Shown piece by piece: positions 56,138 to 64,000 of a DNA stretch of 64,000 nt (position 1 is the stretch's first letter; every line of letters starts with the position of its first letter). The notes beneath the pieces are model-generated. The model ran no database searches and was not told where the DNA came from. It worked only from the letters and a program-made list of their open reading frames with translations. This stretch comes from Tubulanus polymorphus (Eukaryota > Nemertea > Palaeonemertea > Tubulaniformes > Tubulanidae). Position numbers and translations under genes: made by a program. The stretch spans positions 12,133,001 through 12,197,000 of the forward strand of contig NC_134028.1 in assembly GCF_964204645.1 (NCBI RefSeq), written 5' to 3'.

Positions 56138-56700
56138 AAGGTATTGGTAAACTAACTGCTTGAAACCGGTGGCCAAATCACAGGTAGTAATAAATTGATT
56201 TGTACTCAATTTGATTCTCATGATGAGGAGAAACTCGCAGCTGATACCCGGAACAACGATGTAACGACACACGTCAATTCGTCGATGTTTATGGCTCAAC
56301 AGTGCTTTTAAAATCTAAAGTGGTAAATTTCCTGTGTATCGGTAATATGATTTGATGAGGAAAATGGGCTATTGTTAAAATTAGTTTTTAAAAACCGCGG
56401 CTGAATGTGCAATCTTTGGGTAATAAATTTGTTAATTTATGCTTGAATTGATAATCGACCTGACAAGAAACGTGCAGTAGATTTCGGAAAGACGACTTAG
56501 AAAAACATGTCGGCTCTTTGAATGGGGCTCAATTTTCGATGTTTACGGCCCGATAGTGCTTTTGTAACGTTGATTCTTCAAAATACGCATGGAGTATTTG
56601 TAGATCAAAGTAAGCTGAATGATATCAGACAGAATGTATCGACAACAGTGGTTATGTAAAAAAGCCTATGCACTTTTGACAAAAAGAGTGTGGAAAAAAT
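56138..56700 (+). repeat. Unit X copy 2, third part
   Basis: Aligns with about 37825-38377 through GTGGAAAAAATAATAATA. Copy 1 then continues with unit Y; copy 2 continues with the hairpin pair. Confidence 0.75.
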
Positions 56701-56714
56701 AATAATAATAATAA

Positions 56715-56820
56715 TTATCACACGAATCTCAATAGGGTTTTCTGTGAAGAAACAGAAAACCCTAATAATAATTATCATGTGAATATCAATAGGGTTTTCT
56801 GTGAAGAAACAGAAAACCCT
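56715..56820. repeat. Two tandem hairpin units
   Basis: AGGGTTTTCTG and its inverse CAGAAAACCCT around a GAAGAA-type loop at 56734-56763 and 56791-56820, each preceded by an ATTATCA...AATATCAAT-type spacer of about 27 bp. Related to 40551-40579. Confidence 0.65.
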
Positions 56821-56924
56821 AAATATCAAGACTATAAGTCAAAACTTATGTGAAAGATCATGATAATTGATCAAATCGTTTTCAAAATTTTTCTTGAAAA
56901 CTTTGAAAGCTGATTTTGGCTAAC

Positions 56925-57940
56925 AACAATGGCTGCCACTTGGCAAAACCAGAAAAACGAAACAGATGAACCAGTAATCGAAAATCTCCGTATCCCTGAT
57001 GATATTGTGCCTGTAGACATTGACAAAATTTCTATAAATCCCCCATCAATTTAAATCAAACCATTAACATTTTGAGAGGTTTGAATTTCACTCACATGAT
57101 ACCATCCTTAGAAAATATGAGACCTATAACAGGGCGTAGTTAAGGGCACCTTTTGCTCAGAGAGTCCAAGCATTGGAAATGCTAACCTCAATGAACAATC
57201 CAGTTTTAGATGATTCTAATACAGTGCAATCTTCTGCTAAATATTGAAAGAAGATACTATACCAACTTGGGCAGCTACAAAGGTCACATCAGCCAGACGA
57301 TCAACCAAATACACAAAGTGGAATTGTTGCCCCTTGGTTAAAGAGATCTCCAACTGATTGTAGTGCTCTCTATACAGATTTGTGTCTTGCTCAAGGCATA
57401 TGAGCTTTTGTTGAAGGTCCTCATCGCAGAACAGTGTGATAACACTTGATCTGGACTTGTGTGAGAGGGCAACCAAGCTGCAATCTTCGACAGCAAATGC
57501 CAACAGGCTTTTGAAGCTGATCTATATTTTCCATCTACAAAATCCCCCAAATATTCACTGGAAAGTGATTTAGGCAAGGTGTAGAGTAAGTACCCCATCA
57601 TCAACATCATGGCCTGCTATGAACTGCTCTTAGAAGCATTTACACGGCAAGTAAAACCTGGAAACTATGGTCCAGATATGCCATAAACTCTGCAGTAAGC
57701 TACACAAGAGACAAGATGACATCACAGATATCTTTGAAGAAGTAAGTTCAAAGACAAGTATGCTCGACTTGTGCCAGTCTATGTTGCCCAAATGCAGTTG
57801 CTCAAGAAAACTTATCAAGACAACTGGAAAGCTCTGAAATGTCGTTATTTCATGGTATCTAAATCAGGCATTCCGTTCACAAGTGTTTTCAATGCATGTG
57901 ATCCCAACATTCTGAAGACGTGGTTGAACTAGGGGTGCAG
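56925..57940 (+). pseudogene. Decayed coding-like sequence, unidentified
   Basis: ATG near 56930 opens AATWQNQKNETDEPVIENLR then many stops. Farther on, pieces of different frames look protein-like (KYARLVPVYVAQMQLLKKTY near 57750; VSKSGIPFTSVFNACDPN near 57858). The pattern fits an old gene or element ORF broken by stops and frameshifts. I cannot name it. Confidence 0.3.
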
Positions 57941-58218
57941 GGACACCATGCCCACTTGGGAAAAGGTTTCAAATGCTCAACAATCTTATAATTCCAATAT
58001 TCAATGCCCCCTGGTGACCATATACAAAAACCAATGACCTTGAAACTCACCACAATCATAGAATGTCAGCAGCTATGATTTTGTAATTGATTGTGATAAC
58101 AAAATATGCTTCATTACCAAATTAATAAGGAAATACTAAGTTATTCTACTATTCAACGCCCCCTGGTGACCATATGCAAAACCCAATGACCTTGAAACTC
58201 ACCACAATCATAGAACAT

Positions 58219-58657
58219 GTTGTTGAAATCTATGTATATAGAGTTAAATTTGTGCTTCCTTTACCGGTATTGTTTAAGTTGTGTATTAGTACTGTTGGAT
58301 ATTTGTATACAGTATTATCGTATTATCCTTAAATCCTTCGCGTTTCGCTTCACGTAGAATTGAATAGATTTAGTAAACCATGAACTTCTATCTGTATAAA
58401 TTTTCGGGGCATTTCTGTAAATGCACAGCCTTATCCTGTCATTCGAATTTGAGGTATGCCAGCTCTATGCTATGGCTGGAGGTAGCAATTGTAAGTTACT
58501 GAATTATCACCATTTTCTGCTTATTTTATTGTATTGTCACTCATTTAGTTATTTTTGTATTGTAGCAAACAGGTACTTGTTGTTTTGTGCTAGTTAATAA
58601 ATCCGAGTTGAAGCTATTCCGTCCTTCCGTCGTTTTCGTTGATCGTAGTTGCTGACA
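58219..58657 (+). repeat. 5' LTR of second BEL/Pao element
   Basis: TGTTGAAATC start directly after an internal repeat unit, TGACA end, AATAAA near 58600, gag ATG 50 bp downstream. Its partner LTR is missing, so the boundary is provisional. Confidence 0.5.
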
Positions 58658-58706
58658 TAAAAGTTTGAATTGCTTACCGTAGCAATTATATAGTTCAAGT
58701 TACACG

Positions 58707-59782
58707 ATGTCGGTCGTCGACGAAAAATCTGTCGAAGAAACCGAAAGATACGAGATCCAGTTTAGCCGGTTGGTTGACACGTGCGATAGATAAGGCCGCT
58801 ACAATTACCTGTTCATCGGCCGTCGAATCTGCTAAATTGCGTGTTACTGGCAGTTTGAGTTCTCTTCAAACTGCACACAATCGTTATGTAACTTATTTGG
58901 AGGATGAACATGAAATTGAAAAAGCCGAAGATTGGTTCGAGGGTTATTACGAACGAGCAATGGATGCCCTCACGCGATTAGAAACCGTTCAGAGTTCCTA
59001 CTGCGGCTGGCTCAAGGTTAAATCCTACTGCTGTACCTTTTGCGAATGGCTCGCAATCGCAAGATGTGAGACAAAAATCCAGTACGGAGCAAGAAAAAGA
59101 GCCTAACCTGATGAATCGTTTAACAATTGATGCTTGGAACGATGATCTCATAGAAGGAATGGAAACGGTAATTGGACCGGAAACTGTAATTTCATATCTC
59201 GAGGAAGCTGTCGTCAAGATGCAGATTGACCAAGACTTGCCGAAGGTGGAACTGACAACATTTGATGGCTCCGCACTTCAATGGCCACGTTTCATTGAAC
59301 AGTTTCATGCTCAAATTCATTGCCGCCCCGGTATTAAAGATACCAGGAGAATGGATGCTTTACAGACACACGTAAAAGGTGAGGCAAAGAAGCTTATTCG
59401 GGGTCTTGGATTTAGTGGAAAGAATTATGCGCGATCCCTTAAAGAATTGAAATTTGTTTTTGGTCATCGTGTGCATGTAGCAAGAGCTTATATTGATTCC
59501 ATTACTAATGGTCCAGTAGTTAATCCTTATGACTCTATTTCATTACGTAATTTTTATATTTCTGTCAGAGATTGTTTAATTACATTGAATCAGATGAACT
59601 ATACCTCAGAAATAGGTAGTAGTGATTTGTTGCAAAAAACTGTCAAACGCTTACCAATTGACAAGCGTTCAAAGTGGAATGATTTTGCTCGTCGCATATA
59701 TCGGCAGCGGGATCTCACTTTATTAGATCTTGAAAATTGGCTCAAGGACTGTGTCGATGCTGATTTCGGTCCGTTTTCATAG
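58707..59782 (+). pseudogene. BEL/Pao gag (DUF1759 type)
   Basis: ATG at 58707 is followed by a frame change near 58760 into 58774-59106 (LTRAIDKAAT, LQTAHNRYVTYLEDE), then another near 59080 into 59066-59782. The last part has the DUF1759 capsid signature: LPKVELTTFDGSALQWPRFI, a Q...H...K...L...GEAK region and SISLRNFYISVRDCL. It would build the particle core. Similar in type to the first BEL/Pao, but the LTRs differ, so it is a separate family. Confidence 0.8.
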
Positions 59783-59879
59783 CAAAGTAAACCCAGGCGT
59801 GCTAGTAATTTCAATAATGAAAGCTTAAATAAGTCTAGAGTCAAACTACGAAATGTGTCCTGTGTTCGGAAAATCACAA

Positions 59880-60386
59880 TTTAAGTAAGTGTAGATTGTT
59901 TTTAGAGAAACCCGTTGAACAAAGATTCACGTTTGTCAAGTCTAATCGTTTGTGTATTAACTGTTTAGCTCAGGGACATTATCTGATACATTGTCTTGTT
60001 TGTCAACAATTAGGTGTAAAGAAACAGAATGTGGTAAAAAGCATCGTACACTATTGCATAATCAACTTCAGTCAAATTCAGTTACCTACAAATAATTCTG
60101 ATAATGTGTGGTCAAATTCTGGTCTTCTGGAAAGTCTGATGATTTTCAATGTAATATTGACTATAATACTGAAAAGGCAATTGGCCAAATTACGGTTTTG
60201 AGCGCTGAAAGTAATTGCACAAATGTATATTTTCAGGTATTACCGATCATAGTTCAAGGCAAGAACGGTCGTCAAATCGCCACATATGGTTTGCTAGACT
60301 CTGGCAGCAATATCACTATGATACAAGATAGTTTGGCCGCTGATTTAGAGCTGCCTGGTAACACGCAAATGCTAACAATAAATACT
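59880..60386 (+). pseudogene. BEL/Pao zinc knuckle and protease, cut by foldback element
   Basis: Frame 59896-60201 has a CINCLAQGHYLIHC zinc-binding box. Frame 60108-60554 has an aspartic protease core (YGLLDSGSNITMI, near 60285-60325) with DSGS rather than DTGA, as is usual for this group. The frame is cut at 60387 by the foldback element and faintly resumes near 60930 (NLPNAEVISISRAWST) before truncation. Confidence 0.7.
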
Positions 60387-60904
60387 CAACATTCTACTGT
60401 CTGTCACACCTACTCTCCGTGCGACGTTTTGGTCCGTAATTTCGTTAATAATCGGTTTATCTACCTTTATTATGCATCAATTTGTTCAGTGAGGAATTTG
60501 CATTCAGAAATAAACAACAATTTTCACTTAAGTTGTTTTTGTTTTCATTTATGAGCGATAGTTTACTCAGCATACGCTCCCGTAATGCTGAAAAATCCGC
60601 TCCGCGGACGCTCGGAAACGTTACAGTGACGTCATCACCTGCTCATTAGCATATCAAAATACAGTAGGTGGCGCCACGTGACGGGCCATAAAAGCCGTTT
60701 TTCAGCATTACGCGAGCGTATGCTAGGTAAACTATCGCTGATAGAAGAAAACACAAACAAATTTCTGCCAGTTCATGATTTATTTCTGAATGCAAATTCC
60801 TTACTAAACAAATTGATGCATAATATTTACAGATCAACCGATTATTAATGAAATTACGGACCAAAACGTCGCACGAAGAGCATGTGTGACAGACAGTAGT
60901 GTTG
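60387..60904. mobile_element. Foldback (long inverted repeat) element in BEL/Pao protease
   Basis: Arms of about 200 bases: TACTGTCTGTCACAC...GCGACGTTTTGGTCCGTAAT on the left is inverted on the right (60700-60904). The centre (60600-60690) contains GTGACGTCATCACC. No coding frame. Confidence 0.8.
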
Positions 60905-61004
60905 TTCGACCATAAAGTTGCATTTCTTTCACTGTTCAAGCAAATCTACCCAATGCTGAGGTAATATCCATTTCTCGGGCGTGGAGTACTTCTGGTCAGA
61001 TTCA

Positions 61005-61445
61005 TTGCAAAACCAAATGCCATGACCATATGCAAAACCAAATGACCTTGAAACTCACCACAATCATAGAACATGTCATGAACTACAACTTTGCAATTGA
61101 TCATGGTAACAAAATATCCCTAGGTACCAATCTAATAAGGAAATATCAAGATATTCTACTATTCAACGCCCCCTGGCGACCATATAGAATAACTTATGTA
61201 CTTGAAACTCACCACAATCATAGACGATGTCATGAGCTACAATTTTGTAATTGATTGTGGTAACAAAATATGCGTAGGTACAAATATAATATAGAAATAC
61301 TAAGTTATTGTATTATTCAATGCCCCCTGGTGGCCATATACAAAAAAGCAATGACCATGAAACTCACCAAAATCATAGAAAACGTTATGAGCTACAACTT
61401 TCCAATATATTGTGGTAACACAATATGCTTAGGCAACAATATAAT
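61005..61445. repeat. Tandem ~130-bp units, right block
   Basis: Three units with GACCTTGAAACTCACCACAA-type cores near 61042, 61195 and 61345, imperfect, as at 57994-58216. Confidence 0.7.
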
Positions 61446-62165
61446 GTGGAAAAACGTTTTCCCACCTACAAATGAGTACTGATGACGCCAAGATGGCTGC
61501 CAATTGCGCCATAATTGGCTGATCAAAAATACATGTCTCAGGTATAAAACATCCCTTTCCAAAGAATACCCATCACAAATTGCAATTAGAAATGGCAAAC
61601 CAGTAGGAAGCTACAGGACTCAGAATTTGGGCCAAAATTGACATTTTTGGGCACTAAAAAGGTCATAGGACGGCCATCTTGAGTCCGATCGACCCAATTT
61701 TTCTTATGTTGATGGGCCCTTGGGAGGTACAAATAAACAATCAAGGTTATTGATAAAAGTCTCTTCAAAATTTCCCTCGAAAACTTCGAAATCGTGTAAA
61801 AAGTGCTGATATTGGCGAACGACAATAGCTGCCAGTCGACCATCTTGAATCTGATAGGGCCCGTTTTTGGCATGAAGATGTGTCTAGGGTAGATACATGT
61901 ATAAACCAAATATCAAGACATTACCTTGAAGCGTCTTCAAAACTTCCCAAAATAACTGGATTCCGTCTACGGACGGACAGACGGACGACGGACGAAAAGT
62001 GAACGCAATAGCACGCTGGGACTAAAGCCCCAAGTGGGCTAAAAAATGGTATCTAACTTTTTTGAAATCAGCACACTTTAATTCATAAAGTAGGCCAATA
62101 AAATCAATTTTGGCATAAAAATCCAGCTGTAATACAAATCATACTGTACAAATTGTGAAACTTAC

Positions 62166-62286
62166 TGAACTATGTAATGAAGAAGCTGTCTTTTTATGGT
62201 CACTTAATAATACATCATCTGGTTTGGTTAAAGACAGTGCAATCTTTTCAATCATGTCTAATTCCTTAAGAAGCTTCTTCTGTTGG
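62166..62286 (-). CDS. Candidate exon, lysine-rich helix, gene unassigned
   Basis: The acceptor TTTTGTTTTTCCAG and donor TTCA followed by GTAAG on minus bound 121 bp. The only open frame reads QQKKLLKELDMIEKIALSLT then KPDDVLLSDHKKTASSLHSS, likely helical. It enters after two bases and leaves at phase 0. The upstream candidate exon 62692-62782 ends with two bases, so phases join. Not recognised; on the same strand as the KATNIP-like gene, 29 kb upstream of its visible exons. Confidence 0.5.
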
Positions 62287-62691
62287 CTGGAAAAACAAAA
62301 TAATATATCATGGTTTATTGCTCCAATAGAGCAATGCTGAAAAGTGCTATAACCCTGTGGGGTTGAGGAAATCTTCATGTTAGTGAAATACTGTCGAATC
62401 CTGTGATATGATATAAGTCAAATATTTTATAATTATATATATCTACAATTTCATATCAAACGCTTCATAATATTTCATATCTCTAACTGCATGAAATGTT
62501 AAATGATGATAATAATAATAATATCAATAATGTAATATAACTTTTGAATATTGTATCAATATGTGCTTAATGTCGTAATCAACATATCACATTACTCAAT
62601 ATGTATTCATAGTAATAAGCTCTACTGTCTTGTGAGGCCAAATCGGACAGCTCACTACAATTAGACGATCAACCGCAAAAATTGAAATTAC
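62287..62691 (-). other. Putative intron
   Basis: Between two phase-compatible candidate exons. AT-rich, with a short ATA/AAT microsatellite near 62508-62522. Confidence 0.35.
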
Positions 62692-62782
62692 CTTCAGCTT
62701 TCTTGATATAATTCAATTACATCTGTAATGCTTCCTAAACTGGGGATAAGATTATCAACGTATTTATCTCTTAATATATTCT
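62692..62782 (-). CDS. Candidate exon with in-frame TGA near its donor
   Basis: The acceptor GATTTTCAG and donor GAAG followed by GTAATT bound 91 bp. The open frame reads NILRDKYVDNLIPSLGSITD then VIELYQES and a TGA at 62696-62694, two bases before the donor. Phase is compatible with 62166-62286. The stop means either a pseudogene, a mis-called exon edge or a genuine terminator. Confidence 0.35.
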
Positions 62783-63026
62783 CTGAAAATCTTTTCTTAG
62801 AAATATGTAGATGATAAAATATAGTACTGTTAAGTATAATAGGTGAGCATGCTGCTCCAAAAAGAACTCTCTTGAACCAGAATGTAACAAACTTGGTGTT
62901 TTTGATAAATGTCGGACCAAGGAACTAGTATGCGTATTTGTTACGTCAAAATTCATAGGTACTGGAGCATAATCAACTCACACACAGACAGCACACAGAT
63001 CACAACGATCAAGTTAGTGTAGTTAA

Positions 63027-63314
63027 CCCTTTCAGTGCTGGCTAATTAATACCCTATAGTGCTGAAGATAATTTGAAAATTCTGAAAAATTCCACCCTAG
63101 TGTGTTGAATAACGGGAATAGCACTATAGTGCGTCTACACCCTGGCGCGGTGTATCGTTAGTTACAAATATTTCACTATGTTTGACAGGTGCTGCTATCT
63201 TTCAATGGAGATAATTAGTAATTACTAATTAAATCAATACACCGCAGTGCGGTGTACTAGCAAAATCCATGACTGATTCGTACACTGCACTGCGGTGTAG
63301 ACGCACTGAAAGGG
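63027..63314. mobile_element. piggyBac-type MITE, TTAA duplication
   Basis: TTAA at 63023-63026 and 63315-63318, terminal repeats CCCTTTCAGTGC and its inverse. The interior contains CACCGCAGTGCGGTG and CTATAGTG words, many palindromic. No coding sequence. The ends differ from the autonomous copy (CCCTTTGAACC), so it belongs to another subfamily. Confidence 0.75.
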
Positions 63315-63318
63315 TTAA

Positions 63319-63631
63319 TACGTCAAGGGAAAGGCAACATGTGAAATGAGGTAATAAACTAAAAGACCAAAGGTCCTGTACTCTCGAGGTACAGTTGTCG
63401 AGGAACGAGAATCGTGTATGATTACAGCGAATCAAAGCACACTATTTTTACAGTCATTGAATTAATAAAAGATCCAATTAACGGGGTTAAATCAGCTGCA
63501 AAAATAGATCTGTATTCAAGATTATTTTACATTATATAAGGTTGAATGGTGATGAAAATTGATCAAAAAAATATTAAGAAGATTTTTGAATATTTTATCA
63601 ATAATTCGTTTGGATAAATTTATTTCACAAG
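63319..63631. other. Unassigned DNA
   Basis: No gene recognised apart from the candidate exon that follows. Confidence 0.3.
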
Positions 63632-63720
63632 GTGAATTAATATCACTTGGCATAAATGGGCACCTTGCACTAACTATGGGTACCTTAGCAGTCTTAAATT
63701 CCTTGTTTCGTGCTGGGAAA
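63632..63720 (+). CDS. Candidate exon, gene unassigned
   Basis: The acceptor TTTATTTCACAAG and donor GGGAAA followed by GTAAGT on plus bound 89 bp. The open frame reads ELISLGINGHLALTMGTLAV then LNSLFRAGK. The frame is also open some 80 bp upstream, so the true 5' edge may differ. Hydrophobic helix; no family recognised. Confidence 0.4.
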
Positions 63721-64000
63721 GTAAGTGGGAGTCTTTAAATTTGAATAGTTAGCAGACAATGTCATTGAACGTGTAATTTTTACGGTTAGACCGAAATAAT
63801 TGCCAAGTTGTATGGCAGTGTGGCGTGCTTTTATTCATTTACTGCAGACGGTTTGCTTAGCAAACAGTCAGCATTCCTCATTAACAGGGTTCCCTATGCA
63901 TCGCAACAACCAATCAGAGCTACGCGCACCTGCTATGGAGTCCCGTCAATAGACTGTTTAGTAACACATTTTCCTTGCCAAACTTGTATTCTTGTAAATC
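63721..64000. other. Unassigned DNA to window end
   Basis: Nothing recognised. A CCAAT-box-like AACCAATCAGAG lies near 63907. Confidence 0.3.

Larger units (their letters stand above)
57950..62039 (-). mobile_element. TIR element with ~130-bp internal repeats, split by BEL/Pao
   Basis: GCCCACTTGGG at 57950-57960 and its inverse at 62029-62039. Internal units of about 130 bp contain CCCCCTGGTGACCATA and CTTGAAACTCACCACAATCA (57994-58216 and about 61020-61440). A GGACGGACAGACGGACGACG tract lies near 61973. No transposase was found. The element is interrupted by a BEL/Pao fragment from about 58219 to 61000. Confidence 0.6.

Noticed and set aside
57237-57610. Minus frames in the decayed region as genes
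   Set aside because: Plus-strand fragments look more protein-like; the minus frames are probably shadows.
1-64000. CRISPR arrays, bacterial operons or phage genes
   Set aside because: Introns, poly(A) signals and eukaryotic elements throughout; no regularly spaced short repeats with unique spacers.

Overview
This is eukaryotic nuclear DNA, AT-rich and intron-bearing, and most of it is transposable-element sequence. The best host-gene evidence is four minus-strand exons (22.8-33.0 kb) encoding a DUF4457-type domain like that of KATNIP (katanin-interacting protein, cilium/basal body). The element mix (Penelope, BEL/Pao, DIRS, a Gypsy with integrase upstream of reverse transcriptase, Kolobok, piggyBac) suggests a marine invertebrate. 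The integrase-first Gypsy type was first described from deuterostomes, so an echinoderm or hemichordate is a reasonable guess, not a demonstrated one. I see no prokaryotic features, rRNA genes or CRISPR arrays.

Layout. 1-6184: 3' part of a BEL/Pao retrotransposon, split by a Penelope-like element (2194-4066) with a 13-bp target duplication. 6185-10077: mostly anonymous DNA with two candidate exons. 10078-13721: a DIRS-type tyrosine-recombinase retrotransposon with inverted terminal repeats and an internal complementary region. 14389-22110: copy A of a dispersed unit (called Y here), interrupted by a Mag-like Gypsy element (14626-19166), a second repeat (Z) and a 605-bp DNA element with a 6-bp target duplication. 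22.7-33.0 kb: the KATNIP-like exons, with MITE, Z and Penelope debris in their introns. 33.1-36.9 kb: a short Penelope copy with perfect inverted repeats, a LINE fragment, ACATGTGTGA palindrome clusters and a MITE. 36.9-41.1 kb: repeat unit X copy 1, unit Y copy B and a second LINE fragment.

41151-53830 is a four-level nest. Unit X copy 2 hosts a Gypsy element with order gag-PR-INT-RT-RH. Its gag is split by a Kolobok DNA transposon (TTAA duplication, 41870-49701). One Kolobok intron hosts a piggyBac (TTAA duplication, 45251-47827). The Kolobok transposase is broken by stops and frameshifts. On the opposite strand the same transposon carries an intact two-exon gene whose product resembles the cysteine-rich cytoplasmic ballast domain of P2X7 receptors. 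This is the most interesting feature of the window.

53831-64000: the rest of unit X, a tRNA-derived SINE, a hairpin cluster, decayed coding-like sequence, a terminal-inverted-repeat element built of ~130-bp repeats that contains a truncated BEL/Pao element (itself split by a foldback element), a few candidate host exons and a piggyBac-type MITE.

Almost all retroelement reading frames are broken, so they are annotated as pseudogenes. Exon calls rest on splice signals and phase compatibility read by eye. No similarity search was possible.
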